From Dendrophyllia cribrosa (Eukaryota; Cnidaria; Anthozoa; Scleractinia; Dendrophylliidae): 64,000 bases of DNA. Below, piece after piece: positions 10,134 through 22,688 of this stretch. Within the stretch, counting starts at the first letter, position 1. Every line of letters starts with the position of its first letter. The notes under the pieces are model-generated. The model saw nothing but the letters and a program-made list of their open reading frames with translations. It made no database searches and was not told the origin of the DNA. The position numbers were made by a program, and so were the translations under genes. Location of the stretch: contig JAJLRJ010000005.1 of the NCBI GenBank assembly GCA_024195265.1, positions 14,513,036 through 14,577,035 on the forward strand. The letters run 5' to 3'.

Positions 10134-11237
10134 ATGTGCGTTCAAGAAGACGGCTCAAGCAATCTATTTTCGGCGCTACGCAATAGATGCATAGAAACCG
10201 TGGTCACCGAGAGCATAATTAGCGGCTGTTCGACCATAGCAGGAATTGTGGCAAGTTTAATGGTATGTCTGGCTATATATAAGAACATAAGGCTTCGCCG
10301 CACAATTCATATGTACATTCTCTCGTATGCGGTCATTGATTTGATCAAGTCTTCGCTTGTGATGCCGTTTACACTCGGTGTTCTCGTGAAGGGCGAGTGG
10401 GTTTCTTCACCTTCAGCGTGTCAGTTCCAAGGCTATGTTATCTCCGTACTCGATATTATAACAGTTCTCACTATGACCATGACCGCTATCGACAGATACA
10501 TGGCCAATATCCATCTAGCACAGTATTTGGCATTCTTCAAGAAAAAATACATTTGTGGCGCACTTGCCGTTTCCTGGCTAGTGTCTTTCGCGGTCCCGCT
10601 CTCTTTCGCAATCTCTGGTAACGACTTTATTTTTCACCCTGGTTACGGCATCTGTAGGGAAGAGGTAAAAAACGACAGCTATCTCCAAGCGTCAATTCTA
10701 AAAATCCTGTTCGCAGTTCTTCCCTTTGTCGCTATCTCGGCATGCTACTGCAGAGCGTTTGTCAATATGAAGAAAATTTACAAGACCGCCAAGCTTCGCG
10801 CTCAGTCAGGAAGACTGGTGAATACAAATGCGTGGAGAGAAGAAGAGGATACTACAAGATTCTTTGCGGCACTTATACTAGGAACAGTCATTTTCTGGGT
10901 ACCAACTTATGTCTGCGGCATCGTTGATGCATTCACACACCAATATTGTCTTCCGCGCTCCGTTTACTTGCTCTGCACGTTTTTTGTGAACGCATCCTGC
11001 TGCGTGAAGCCTTTGATTATCACGTATATGGATGAGGACTTCAAGGTGGAATTTAAAAGAACCCTTAAGTGGCGGAAAACTCGAAGAGTCATCGGTATTA
11101 ATGTAGAAGAAAACAACGAAGTAGCGGATCTTAAACGGTTTGCATGTGAGGTTTTGCCAGACAACAGAAAATACAGAATGTATAACTGCCAAGTAGAAGA
11201 AAAAGACAACTTCAAAAATGACGAATCTACTGTTTAA
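10134..11237 (+). CDS. Class A GPCR paralogue with degenerate NPxxY
   Basis: The single exon has 367 codons from the ATG at 10134. The frame runs 10 codons further upstream but without an ATG. Landmarks: the conserved TM1 GN is missing, TM2 has D69, and C96/C174 form the usual loop-2 disulfide pair. TM3 ends in an intact DRY at 120-122, followed by MANIHLAQ. TM6 has FWVP (W255, P257). In TM7 the expected NPxxY is KPLII (292-296), so the Asn and Tyr are both gone. Loop 2 reads FHPGYGIC and the TM4 end AVPLSF, matching FHPGHQIC and AIPLSF of the gene at 6028, which supports common ancestry. The C tail is about 60 residues and rich in Asn, Glu and Lys. The receptor may signal atypically or be relaxed in constraint. 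Ligand unknown. Confidence 0.85.
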   Translation: MCVQEDGSSNLFSALRNRCIETVVTESIISGCSTIAGIVASLMVCLAIYKNIRLRRTIHMYILSYAVIDLIKSSLVMPFTLGVLVKGEWVSSPSACQFQGYVISVLDIITVLTMTMTAIDRYMANIHLAQYLAFFKKKYICGALAVSWLVSFAVPLSFAISGNDFIFHPGYGICREEVKNDSYLQASILKILFAVLPFVAISACYCRAFVNMKKIYKTAKLRAQSGRLVNTNAWREEEDTTRFFAALILGTVIFWVPTYVCGIVDAFTHQYCLPRSVYLLCTFFVNASCCVKPLIITYMDEDFKVEFKRTLKWRKTRRVIGINVEENNEVADLKRFACEVLPDNRKYRMYNCQVEEKDNFKNDESTV

Positions 11238-11483
11238 AGGCGTATGAAGGTTACTTAGTTGTGAATCATTTCGGGAGAACTCTATTACATCTTTGTACTT
11301 ATTTTATTCACTCTCTGTGGCAACAACTTGTGAAATGAACAAATTTCGCGTTTTACGGATAATATGAACAACGGTATTGCAATCAGATAAACGTTTTCTC
11401 TTTGCATGATGATGTAGGTCCGTCACTGACTATGACGACTTTGGCTTTAGTCTAAGTCACTGTGTATTTGGAGATGACGCGAT

Positions 11484-11634
11484 GTTGCAGCTCTCGTAAG
11501 GTCTCACACCATTGATTTGCAACCCTTCGAGAGAACAATAGGACAAACAACACAACAATGGACCCTAACCCTAAAAACAATAGCAGCTGTGTTTTACAAG
11601 GCCAATGAAAATAGAGGTTTCTAAGAGCTGCAAC
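11484..11634. mobile_element. About 150-bp MITE (GTTGCAGCTCT TIR), copy 1
   Basis: It starts GTTGCAGCTCT and ends AGAGCTGCAAC. TGGAGATGAC occurs on both outer sides, possibly a target duplication. A second copy lies at 11772. A diverged relative (GGCCAATAAAAATAGAGGT core) is at about 54410-54505. Confidence 0.7.
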
Positions 11635-11771
11635 CCTACTGGAGATGACTAGTGAGTCCAGTCCGTACACGAAAGTGTCTCCTTCATATAGAGCACAGGA
11701 GGGAGAGTCCAAGGAAATGGTGAACCCAAGGGGGGATGTCGTGGGGAGGAACCTACTTCCGTCCTAACAAT

Positions 11772-11921
11772 GTCGCAGGTCTTAGAAGGTCTCACACCAT
11801 TGGCTTGCCACCCTTAGAGATAACAATAGGACAAACAACACAACAATGTACCCTAATCAAAAAACAATAGCAGCTGTGTTTTACAAGGCCAATGAAAATA
11901 GAGGCTTCTAAGAGCTGCGAC
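11772..11921. mobile_element. About 150-bp MITE (GTTGCAGCTCT TIR), copy 2
   Basis: This has the same order of motifs as the copy at 11484: GTCTCACACCATTG, AACAATAGGACAAACAACAC, GGCCAATGAAAATAGAGG. It ends GAGCTGCGAC. Confidence 0.7.
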
Positions 11922-12065
11922 CCTACCACCTAACACTGTGACAGAGAGCGAGACAAATTGTATGTAGTTGTACAAAATCGCTGTGAATATAACAGAGCAA
12001 TAACATAATTTTGAGATAGTGACTTCGTTGAAGTCAATAATAATTCGACGATTATAGAGCGTATT

Positions 12066-12302
12066 TTTTTGAGTGTCGTAAAACCAAAACCAAATTCGAT
12101 TACTCTGACCAATCAAAACAGACGAAGGCAATTCAATGAACCAATCAGAGCTTAAAGCAAATACATGTACACGGCGCCAAGCGCGGGAAAACGAGTGTGA
12201 ACAACTCATTATTGGTTTAAATTAACTTCTTATTGGTCGAGACAGTGGCGCGAGACTTTTTAGCAAATCACAAAGCGTAGCGAGGCAAAACCAAAGCAAT
12301 CA
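12066..12302. mobile_element. MITE family 2 (TAGAGCAGTTTTCAATTGAG), diverged copy
   Basis: It contains GAGTGTCGTAAAACCAAAAC, TCTGACCAATCA, CCAATGAACCAATCAGAG-like sequence, AGCGCGGGAAAACG and ACTTCTTATTGGTCGAGA in the order seen in the intact copies at 23836, 37768 and 38268. The terminal repeats are eroded. Confidence 0.75.
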
Positions 12303-12814
12303 CTACCTATATTTTATATTACTTATATAGTCCTATATATTCCTTTTGATACTCAGTTGTATACCACTCCATTTTTAATTGTTACGCCATGATTGTTATC
12401 GAAGATCGTTAACATTAGATCGAGTTTTTTGTAATCATTTTGTTACTTTTGCATGTACTGTATATATTATGCCACATCTTGCTGGAATTGTGAATAAACA
12501 TTAATTATTTCTTTGATTTCCTTTTTGCCTTTTAGCCTTCTTTATGCTGATTTTGTCCCTCCAATGTGATATTAACCTCTCCACAGACTTAAAAGTTAGA
12601 ATCGCATTGCACGACTCAGGATTTTAGGCTGGACCGAAAAGACAAAACTAAAGATTCTTTTTTACAGTAAAGTGAGAATGTCATAGTGGTTTATGTGGGG
12701 GTGATCCTAACAGACCTAGGAGTATATCTAGGGACCCGAGTTCCTTTCCGGCAGGACAAGACTTTTAACTGGAGTGCAACATGTCAGCCAACAAAAATCA
12801 GTTTTAGGGGGTTG

Positions 12815-13200
12815 GGGACAGGGGGATCAAAACCTCCCGCTTCCCGTACCCCATTTTCCCGCCTCCCGTACCTTAGTGTCCCTTTGTGTCCCGACTCCCG
12901 CTTTGTTCGTTCTTGCAGCGAATTTCGACAGCTTGCGAGAGTGCGAATTTACGTTTTCTCGCTTATAAAATTTTGTTTTAAGCCTCGGAGGACGTTAAAT
13001 GGAAGTCAAAAAAACATTGTTGGGTTCGTAATTTTGACTGGATGATAAGCAGTAATAAATAACAAACGCTTGTCTTTTTTAATTTCTCTCCCGCTTCCCG
13101 CCCTCGTAGAGATCCCGCTTCCCGCCCTTTCCTCTCTCGTCTCCCGTACCTCTCCCGCCCCCCTGCCCCTCCCCGTACCCCCGTCCCCCGTACTTTTTGA
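12815..13200. repeat. C-rich repeat region (TCCCGCTTCCCG)
   Basis: Clusters of CCCGCTTCCCGTACC-like words occur at 12825-12900 and 13085-13190, separated by unique-looking sequence. Probably the two ends of one decayed element. No gene. Confidence 0.5.
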
Positions 13201-13299
13201 AACTGTTTTATGACAATCAGTAAATTTCAATCGAATCTCTAATAGACCTTTGACAAGTTCACGTTGTTTTTGAGTGGGTATTCTTTTCAACTTTGCTCA

Positions 13300-15309
13300 G
13301 TCCTTTGAGAATATATTGATGCCTGTCACAGGTTTACACCTCGAAATCGAGGCTTGGGGTTGAAATTAGCTAGTCTAACGTAAAGGATGCATAACGGCTA
13401 TTGACGAAAGCTTTTCACTTTTGTTCTTATATCTATATGATTTGACTATTTATTATGTTTTTACTTAAGCCGATCCGATCAGCTTATTCTTCACTTTCAA
13501 ACTGTGTTTTGTTTTAAGTCAACCGCTTGACTGTTACAATTGGTAGTGAAAAATACCGTGATAGATATAAATACACAAGGCAGCGGATTGTGAGTGTCAG
13601 AATGATAGCCGAGAATTCAACCAACATTTTAGGTGATAAGCTAAGAAATTCCTTCAGTGATAGCTGAGAAATGGCCGAAACAGGACATATCTTGTTTCTG
13701 TCATATTGAAAATTAATTGCGGCGATAATCACAGTTATATCAATATAATGGGCAACGTTTACGACTTGTTCCCTATACATTTATTTATTTTAATTATGCT
13801 CTGTCTATTTATTCACGTATTTACTCAGGACCTCTCTAATAACCACTAGTAGAGTATGCTGACTAAACGGTTAGCTGGTTGAGAAAGCGAAAAATATGAT
13901 AAGGCCTAGGCGTGAGAGTCCCTCTTTTCTTTCAGGAATAGTCGAGCGGGGGCAATCACGCGAGCGAGCGCGAAGACACACGACGCGGATGTCCTCGCGC
14001 GCCGGATTTTCGAGTAAAATATTTATAATTTCCGTTATTTTAATTTTTTGCAACGTGTTAAAGTGTTATGTTCCTATTGCTTGCAAATTTAGTACAGAGG
14101 GTTAAAGTTCATGGACCAAAACGTTTTCAGTATAAGTTAAACTACTGGGTCCATTATTAAAAACAATAAGGACAGAAAACATAATCCCACGTGGTATAAA
14201 TGTCTCGCTTCGGTAGATAATTTGAATTGAGCGCCGATAAAAACAAACTGGAATAATTGATTTTAATCAAGAATGTCTTCAACGATATGCACAAGGCTCA
14301 AAATAACAACACAGTAGAAGACAAAACTCCTAGTGCGAAATAGGGAAGATATCAATGACGTCACCAATTGTTATTGATGTGCCAACCAGAGCCTTATTGG
14401 CTGCCGAAACAAAGGGTTCTTTTGTTCCAGTGGTTGGTACATTTGAATAACAAAAAGAATGTTTGTAAACAGATATCATCCCTATAACGTCAAAAGCATT
14501 CAAATTGGAGTGCGCGACAATTCATACGGTTGGATGTGTTTTACATTTTCTGCTGAAATAAAAAAAAATCCATCTAATAATTACTAGTTAATTCTATCAG
14601 ATGCCTCAGAGTTTAAAACCATTTTAGCCCATTTGATTTCAAATGATTTTTGGCATGTGTGGAACTAAATTTAAAGGTGGTTTTAAAAATTTCCAAATCT
14701 AATGAAAACAGTTTCAGAAATTTCTGAAACTATATTAAATCAGCTGTGACCGTCAGAAACATCCCAGACAAGCGTCACTGTTGTTAAGTTCGATTCATGT
14801 CTGAAAGTTACATCATCAAAATTGGCTCTACTGAATTTGCTGCTGAGAAGCGAATTGTTTAATTTATTAAAAAGCTGATACCTTTATAAATGAAACCTTT
14901 TCGCTCCTACGAAACAATCTGCTGAAATAAAGTTGATCAAACAACAGTTAAATGCTCATTTCAGTCGATGTAACTTGCCTGAGTATTTTTATTTATCGAT
15001 CAAAATGGGTTCCTGATTGACAAACATAACGGGATGACCTATCAGACCAGTAACGACTGTGATGGACGGTTCTATAGGCCACTACTTCACGTGGGTGAAC
15101 GAATCGAAAATTTCAAATGTTGCGAGATTACAACGTACGGTACTGTGTTGCATTGCTTGATCGAGCAACATGACAGGCTGGTGATATCTTTTTTCAGCAA
15201 ATTCTAAAATGGTTCTCTTTTCCTACCTATCCCTTTCCCCCGTAAAAAATTCACTTACACAAAGAACACAGAACAACAAAAGATTGGAACTGCCGTGTCA
15301 CTGAATATA
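13300..15309. other. No gene seen
   Basis: AT-rich intergenic DNA. A small perfect palindrome (GTTTCAGAAATTTCTGAAAC) is at 14711-14730, and a GC-rich patch with CGCGCG words at 13930-14005 resembles a repeat fragment. Nothing coding is supported. Confidence 0.45.
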
Positions 15310-16100
15310 TTTGTGTTCCGGAATTGTTCGACACTTTTCGTAATCGTTCGAAAGTGTTCGGATTTGTTCGGACGTGCTCGGTCATAATGATACAGTCCGG
15401 ATTTACGCACACAATTAAAAAACAAAACAACGAACAGGAAAATAATAACTATGTCGCAGTAATTGTCATTCAAATCGTTGCTGTACTGACGTTGGTAAAA
15501 CCTTTCCACAGATTATTAGTCATGCGGAACTGATTGTTCGGAACGGCTCGACTAAAGTTGTTTTATTAGGCAAAAAGAAAAAAGGAAACACCGCATCACA
15601 CTATAAATAAAGATTCAGTTCTGATTAAAGTTTCACAATTATGGTTGATAATCTTGAAAGAGATTCGTCGACGTAAGGACTCTGAAATCTCAAGTACTCC
15701 TTCATTGTCGATGAGTGCGTGAGACCGCTTCACAGATCTGAATAGTTCATGCATGCAAGTGTTTGGAACCATCGGAGTCGTTTGGATTTGTTCAGAAGTG
15801 CTGGGTATTTGTAATGATACAGTCTGGATTTGCGCACATAAAAAAATAGATCAAAATAAAATAGGAAAATATTATAACTTCGTCATGCACATAAATTGTC
15901 ATTTAAATTATTCTCAAGTACTTCAGTTATTGTCGATATAGTACGTAAAACCGCTTCATAGATTATTCAATAGTCATGCGAGTGTTCAGAATGGTTCGCC
16001 CACATGGTGAAAAAAAAAAGAAGAAAAAACAACGCGTCACAGTCTATCAGCAAAGACTCAGTACTGATTCAAATTTCGTCCCTGACATTAGGTTAAAAAG
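15310..16100. repeat. Diverged tandem duplication, unit about 440 bp
   Basis: The series AATGATACAGTC.GGATTT.CGCAC, ATTGTCATT.AAAT, GTAAAACC..TTC.TAGATTAT, TAGTCATGCG and CAC.GCATCACA...AAAGA.TCAGT occurs once from about 15385 and again from about 15808. A weaker third trace is present at 16350-16450 (TCAGTAATTGTCATT). No convincing exon. Confidence 0.65.
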
Positions 16101-16968
16101 TTATTTATTGTACGGGAAACAAGCTTTGATTTTATCGTTACGATTACGGCCGGGGTTACAAAAGCACAACTTTCATATAGTTGTACAGTCTATAGTGACG
16201 TTCATGTACTTGACTCTTTACTTTATTTCTTGGAACACTCCAATTAGCACATTAGCACTTCCAGCGAGCAATATACGCCCCCTCGGCCCTATTTGATTAA
16301 CCACCCCCATAAGCAGTTAAAAAATTAATAATCGCCCCCGGCTATTATTCCAGGAAAATTCAGTAATTGTCATTTCAAATTGTCGGTAGTCTGTAAGGAA
16401 ATCGCTCACGCGTGTTCGGAAATGTTCGGAACAAGTACCGGGTATCAGTCGCATACGAGGCGAAATTAGGAAGCTAAAGCAGTTAGGGCAGCGAGAACGG
16501 CACAAAACGAAAAGCCTAACAATGCCTCTGCACGTGCGTTTTACATTTTGGTACATTTCCTTACCATTCCCTGCAAAACAACAACGTCAAATGATCAAAT
16601 TAGAGTTTTTTTTGGAGAACATGAACACATGGCAGTTCATTTTTCTTTCTCTACCTGAAGTAAAATCCGTCCCTACAAATTAAGCTCCTGGACAATCCAG
16701 TGGCGTTAGACAAACTAAACAAATTGTTACAATTGCAAAATAGGTTTAAAATAGCACGAATCCTTTTTTAAAAGTGCAAAAAACCGTGAACGCGCCACAG
16801 TCCAGTTTTCTGTGAATTTTTTAATCCGGCTCAGTCTAAATTGTTCGGAATAATTCGAACTTGTCTGGAACTTGTTTTCATCGTTTTCGGAATTGAAAAA
16901 TATGCTTTATTTGAACTTTTACAAATGACGACTCCCGGTACGCCATCCACTAAGTATACTAATTAATA

Positions 16969-17470
16969 AAGCCCCATTTACACTGCCGAAAAATTTTGGC
17001 ACGGCTCGGATGAAAAAAGTACGCGTACCAAAAAAATTGGTTCGGCACGGATAGATTTTGTCGTGTAAACTACTTTGCCCCATCCGTGCCGGACCAAACT
17101 TTCACCCGTGCTCGGACCATGTCGAGAGGTAGTCCGAGCACGGATAAAATTGGTACGCGATCCTGAAAATCTAGCCCAGCTCGGATAAGGTGTGCAGTGT
17201 AAACGATTAGCCGTGCCGAACCAACTTTTCTCTGATGAGCCTTCGCGCCTTTGGTCAGCACCGATTTGTTAGCAGCATGCGCACTAAGCAAGAATCGAGT
17301 ACGCTGGCCGAGATGTTGAGCCTTTTACCCGTACCAAAACATAATTTTACATCGTTTAGCACGGTAGAAGAAAGGACGTGTAAATGACTAATCAGTACTA
17401 TTTTTTTGGGTACGCGTACTACTTTTATCCGAGCCGTGCCTAAAATTTTCTGCAGTGTAAATGGGGCTTC
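16969..17470. mobile_element. Inverted-repeat DNA element, about 500 bp
   Basis: It begins AAGCCCCATTTACACTGC and ends GCAGTGTAAATGGGGCTT, a perfect inversion apart from length. Inner inverted motifs GGCACGGCTCGGAT / ATCCGAGCCGTGCC extend the symmetry. Non-autonomous. Confidence 0.88.
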
Positions 17471-17889
17471 AGAGAGTTCCATATTCACGAGTTGGCTCAT
17501 AGGAGCCTTTGATTTTCTACATGAACAAATCGTCGAATATTTTAACTAAATACTTTATCGTCGTTTTAATAACAGAAATGTGTTCACTTTCCACCCGTGG
17601 TTTTAATAGGAGGTTCTAATTAAAATCATTTTTTTCCTCTTTGCTGCATGCGCGCTTCTAACAAGACTGACAGAAGATCTAATTACGGATCATTTCCATG
17701 ATCAGTTGTATAAATGGTCGTCGCTTAAGTACAAGCCTCGTCGCTCCATTCCAGAACTCCAGTTCTCAGACTAACATCCTGACTTGGTCTTGTTCAGTGT
17801 TGTTTCTCGCCCTAGTGAAACTATAAAGCATTAACTAGCATATACACGCGCAGGTTTTCCCTGACAAGTTTTCATTTGTCAAGTTTTAT

Positions 17890-19060
17890 TCAAGTTTATC
17901 ATGTATACGACAGCATTTGCCAAGTTTTTCATTGTCTTCTTCGTTTAAAAACTAGAATTTTATTTTTTGGACAACTTGACGAAACTTGGAAAGAAAGAAA
18001 CGTCTTTACGCTTGCTCGTGTGTACGAGTAACAAGTCAGTCTTCTTTCTTAAGTATGTATCACTTTGAAAAGTTTTATTTTCTTGTTCAAGCTACTGAAG
18101 GAGACCAGACACGTATTTGTTACTTTGAGGGTCTCGCACATAATTATTATTGCTCAATATTATCGTATAATATTTCACGTACATTAAGACATCTTTCACC
18201 AAGGTCACTGTTTTCTTAATATGTGAAGTTGGGCAGTGATAACATCCTGTTTATCGTCAAATGTAGATCAGTGTTATTGAAGCAAACTGCATGCAAGGTA
18301 GAAAACAAAACCGGCAAAACTGATCAGACGAAAGAAAACAAGATTATATATGTTTCGTGTTAGCTACAAATCCGCCAGCAAAGAAACAAATGCAGTTTGT
18401 GGTGGGGTACTCAGGTAAACTAGCGGTCGTCTTTCGTCTCTGCCGTTTGTCTCATTCTCCCAAAGATAGCTTATCAGTGAACTTCCTAGGTCACACCCTT
18501 CGAACATCGGCGAAATTTCTGTCATATTTGACATGTCTCTCTATTTGCTCATGCGGCGACAACATTTGCCAGGTTTTTCCCTGTCTTCTTCCTTTAAAAA
18601 CTAGAATTTTACTTTTGGACAATTCGAGGAAACTTGATAAGGAAAAACGTCTTTAGTTATCTAAGTAACGAGAAAATTAGGCTTGCTCGTGTGTACGAGA
18701 ACACTATTAAAATTATCATTTCGAGCAACAAGTGTTCTTTTTCAAGTTCCTATTTGAAAAGTTTTATTTGCTCGGCAAGCTGGCTTCTTGTTTAAGCTTA
18801 GGAGACTTGTATTTGTTTCGTTGTCTCTTAATTATTGCTGAATATAATTATCGTACTGATGGAATATTTCACGTACATTGAGACATCTTTCACCAAGGTC
18901 AGAAATGTTTTCTAAATCTGTGGGTTGGAGTCATAACATCCTGTTTTTAGCGAATACAAATGTTTTTGTAGCCGAAGCAAAACTGATGAGACCGATTATG
19001 TTTCGTGCTTAACTTTCAAAAGCCTGCGAGAAAATTCCTTCACGATCGCTACCATCGGCT
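17890..19060. repeat. Diverged tandem duplication, unit about 640 bp
   Basis: CATTTGCCAAGTTTTTC, TTTAAAAACTAGAATTTTA, GCTTGCTCGTGTGTACGAG, TTCACGTACATT.AGACATCT and ATCTTTCACCAAGGTCA recur in the same order at about 17915-18350 and 18555-19010. No gene recognised. Confidence 0.75.
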
Positions 19061-20408
19061 TTTGGTATTAATTAAAACTTAACTTAACTTGTACTTGTTA
19101 ATGTTGGTCACAACCACAAAACTTGTTTCTGGTACCTTTCAGGGGTTCTTTTCAAAATTTCTGACGATCACCCCCGTAAATTATATACGGGGAGTCCCCC
19201 CCCCCCTACACACACACACCAAGCACTCTGACCCGAATTTCACTATCTCAAGTCGAAATGGCACGAAAATCTATATTGGTTCAAACTTCAACATACACCC
19301 ATTTCAAACCAAAACGGCTCGAAAAAACCCGGGCTCAAAAACCATATCGACATAGATAAAATTACAAAGACTTTGTTGAATCAGTATACAACGTAATCGA
19401 AAAATGCCAGTTACATGCCTCCCCCTCGGATATAAGCACCCCCGTTTACTTGTTTACTTGATAGACACTTCAGATGTAAGTTAAGCTAAGTTCTTTAAGT
19501 TAAGATGACCTTTACGATCTCTTACAGCTAGCTCTTACGCGTCCCTCAGTGACGATCGACAAGTTTTCATGAATTTCAACACTTTTAATAGAAACACAAT
19601 TAAATGATACATTTTGAAAACAAAATTTTTAGTACATATATAATTAATTCAGTGACCTTGTCTTTTACATTCTTATTGCACTTCAGTTAAATTATCAATT
19701 TTATTTTGTATTTTTCATTAAATTAGGTAATTTATGTATGTGTATGTGTGTGTAATACACAGCTGTACTGATGTTGTACTACAAGGTTCACGCTCTGATT
19801 TCGCGTTGTGGACGTTGCGTATAGTTGGAAAAACCACATTGAGACACACGTTTCAGAGACAGTTCAGAGCGAACCTCTAATGTAAATGATAAACAATGAA
19901 AACTTTGATTTCTTAACCACCTTTCACGAAATCAAAATTGATGAAACGTAAATCCACTTCCATCCTTGTAATCCTGCACTTTTTCTCCACACTTCTGCTT
20001 CTGTTTTTCTCTATAGAATCTTTTTATCCAATGTAGTTGTATATTTGGTGGCATTTGGCGATGTAACATGAAACTTTAGTAAACATTCATGGAAAAATAA
20101 CTACAACAGCAAACACTCGGAAAGCTAAAAATTCTTTGTTTCGGACTTGAGTCACATTTCATAAGACTTCATATTCGTACATATATTTTGTAAGGGTTTT
20201 TCTCGCAGGTTAATCAATCTCCACTCTTAGCTCGCTTCTAGAATGACAAGCAGCATATTTGGAATAGGCGAAGTCTCATCGTGTGAACTACGCCGTGCTG
20301 ACAAGTTCCCAACAAGAATGAAACAGCTGTTCACGGCTGATTTCTAGTTTTGAGCGCTAATCATTTCAGGTCTAGCCGAAAAACCGTAGTGCTGTGTTGA
20401 TAAGAGAT
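19061..20408. other. No gene seen
   Basis: Low-complexity and AT-rich, with a CA run at 19206-19218 and TGTATGTGTATGTGTGTG at 19735-19753. No exon or element boundary is convincing. Confidence 0.4.
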
Positions 20409-20883
20409 TGCAATACCCTTTTGGACAATTTATGAATTGAATTTAAAACGACAAAAAAAGAAACAAGATGGCTTCGGAAGATATAAATAGTAACTGAGTC
20501 GTCCAAAAATATTTTTCCGCATGCCGGCTCTACATATCATGCATAATTCAAGGTAACTTATAGCTTAAGGATCATTAAATATTCGGGGGTAAATATCCAT
20601 CTTTATTTTACACCCAGTCTGCGATATGCATCTGTCTGTCTGTATTGATACACAACCCTCACCGAACAATGCATGTATACTGATCCTATCCATAAAAATA
20701 GTAACTAGTAACTGAGCCGTTCCAAAAATATTTTTCCGCATGCCGGCTCTACAAATCATGCATAATTCAAGGTAACTTATAGCTTAAGGATCATTAAATA
20801 TCCATCTTCATTTTTCACTCAGTCTGCGATATGCATCTGTCTGTCTGTCTGTATTGATACGCATGACCACCGAACAATGCATG

Positions 20884-21148
20884 TACCGTATTTTCTCGAT
20901 TAAACGCCGGGCCCCGAATAAACGCCGGGTATAATAGAGGAAGTTGTAAGTAAGCCCCTCAAACGTTTATTTGTGGTATAATAAACTTAAGATTTAAGGG
21001 CAAGGTACACGGCTGCCAAGAAAAACGAATAATAACCCTTTTTAAAAAAATGGCGGGCGAGAAAAAACTGCCGATTCAAAGAAACGCCGGGTCCACAAGG
21101 CCAAGTTTGAAATAAACGCCGGGGGCGTTTAATTGAGAAAATACGGTA
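20884..21148. mobile_element. 265-bp MITE (TACCGTATTTTCTC TIR), copy 1
   Basis: The ends TACCGTATTTTCTC / GAGAAAATACGGTA are inverted. AAACGCCGGG words recur inside. The paralogous empty site in the second segmental unit (about 23505-23525) indicates a TA target duplication. An inverted second copy is at 33316-33580. Confidence 0.92.
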
Positions 21149-21344
21149 TACTGATCCTATCGATGATTATACTTTGTGAGTAAACTGGTAAACCATTTAT
21201 TTTATAGAAGCACACTACTGTAATTGCCAATCTTCGAGATTTTTTAATCAACCGATTGTCAAAATATTGCTGTGTTATGTCATTTGCTTTTACAGCTTTG
21301 TAAGCGTTTTTTGACACACGGTCAGTTTTCTTGCAACGTTGCGC

Positions 21345-21377
21345 GCAACCCCCCCCCCCCCCCCCCCCCCCCCCCAC
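21345..21377. repeat. Poly-C tract
   Basis: A long C run follows TTGCGCGCAA. A similar run at about 22125-22146 precedes the matching right half of the same element. Run lengths may be affected by sequencing slippage. Confidence 0.8.
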
Positions 21378-21608
21378 CCCGTACTCCCTTATATACGCTA
21401 TATAGATATGTGCCGCTCGATTGGGTAGGGTTTTTTAGGTGCTCAGTCCTTTAATAGGGTATCCTTTTTGGTATTTTTGGTATTGTGGTCCTTAGATATT
21501 CCTTAGATAGGGTCACTAATTATAAATTGCAGTGCCCACCCCAACGCGCAAAACGAAAAAGATATGATCTGTTAAAACTGGGCCTTATGAGATTTGATAC
21601 CCTTTTTA

Positions 21609-22024
21609 AAGCCCCGGCTACACGTTCTAACATTGTTATATAACATTGCTTGGTTCAACAATGTTAGAACGTGTAGTGAAACAAAAGAAACGGCAAACTG
21701 ATCCTTACGGCAAAAAAAAAAAAACAGAAGCAGAAGCAGAAGAAAATAAAATAAAACAAAAGTGGAATATAATAGTGCCCACTTCAAGTATTAATACTGA
21801 TCTAGGTCTGGGAACCCAGATCCGGCCACTCTCAACGTGTAGCCGGCATGTTAGATGATCTTTGTCTAACATTTTTTGTTAGAAGAATGTTTTATTTTTT
21901 TATCAAACATTTCTTTCAACAAGAAATGTTAGACAAACGTCATCTAACATACTGGCTACACGTTCTAACATTGTTGAACCAAAAATAAGGTTACTAACAA
22001 TGTTAGAACGTGTAGCCGGGGCTT
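21609..22024. mobile_element. MITE with AAGCCCCGGCTACACGTTCT ends, copy 1
   Basis: It begins AAGCCCCGGCTACACGTTCT and ends AGAACGTGTAGCCGGGGCTT. AACATTGTT / AACAATGTT inversions and an inner TGTTAGATGATC hairpin (about 21838-21955) are present. It is related to 40030-40262. Confidence 0.9.
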
Positions 22025-22346
22025 CGAGATTTGATACCCTATCTCGATTTTCTACCTTTAAATAGGGTCAGGATTTGAGAACCTTGGCGGCACACACCTA
22101 TCCTACATTGTCGGGAGCACTCCTCCCCCCCCCCCCCCCCCCCCCCACCGGACGCGCAACAGTTGCAAAAGTAGAATCGAGTTCTACTTTTTTGACGTTG
22201 CGCGCAACAAATTGCATCGTGTGACACCCCTCGAAACGGTGCAAGAAAAGTTGCACCGTGTGTCCGGGCCTTTATTTTAATATGAGTACCTGGGCGATGA
22301 TTGATAATTACCAACAGATAACAAGCAGTGATTAGCACCCTCACAT

Positions 22347-22688
22347 AGGGTCAATCCCAAATCATACCGTCCAGAAGGACGTCGGACACCTTATTGAGAC
22401 TTATATAACGGAGCAACTGGTTAGCTTTCAGTTGAGGTTAGGGGTAGCAGTTTATATAGTTAAATTTGGGACTAAGCAACCCGAGAAGCTAGGTGGTACA
22501 GTGGTACGGTAGGCTATGTAATCCTAAGTCTAGCTGAGCACAGGTTCAATCCTGAGTGAGGATTTTAGATTTTCTTTTTTACACTTAAAAATGTATTGAA
22601 AATAAAATTGTAAGTGTCGACATTACGTTATATAAGTCTTAATAAGGTGTCCGACGTCCTTCTTGACGGTATAATTTAGGCACAACCC
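22347..22688. mobile_element. Inverted-repeat element in segmental unit 1
   Basis: CGTCCAGAAGGACGTCGGAC..CACCTTATT near 22369 is inverted at 22645-22670 (AATAAGGTGTCCGACGTCCT). CACATAG flanks both sides, and the second unit reads straight through at 24329-24336, so this is a clean insertion with a target duplication of about 7-8 bp. The interior has a tRNA-like patch (TGGTACAGTGGTA, then GGTTCAATCC at about 22544). Confidence 0.75.

Noticed and set aside
21129..21454. Gly- and Pro-rich frames across the C run
   Set aside because: Homopolymer translation with no other evidence of coding.
22490..22565. tRNA-like sequence inside a MITE
   Set aside because: It has an A-box-like TGGTACAGTGGTA, but the B box is one base short and no cloverleaf stems are evident. 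At best a tRNA-derived relic.
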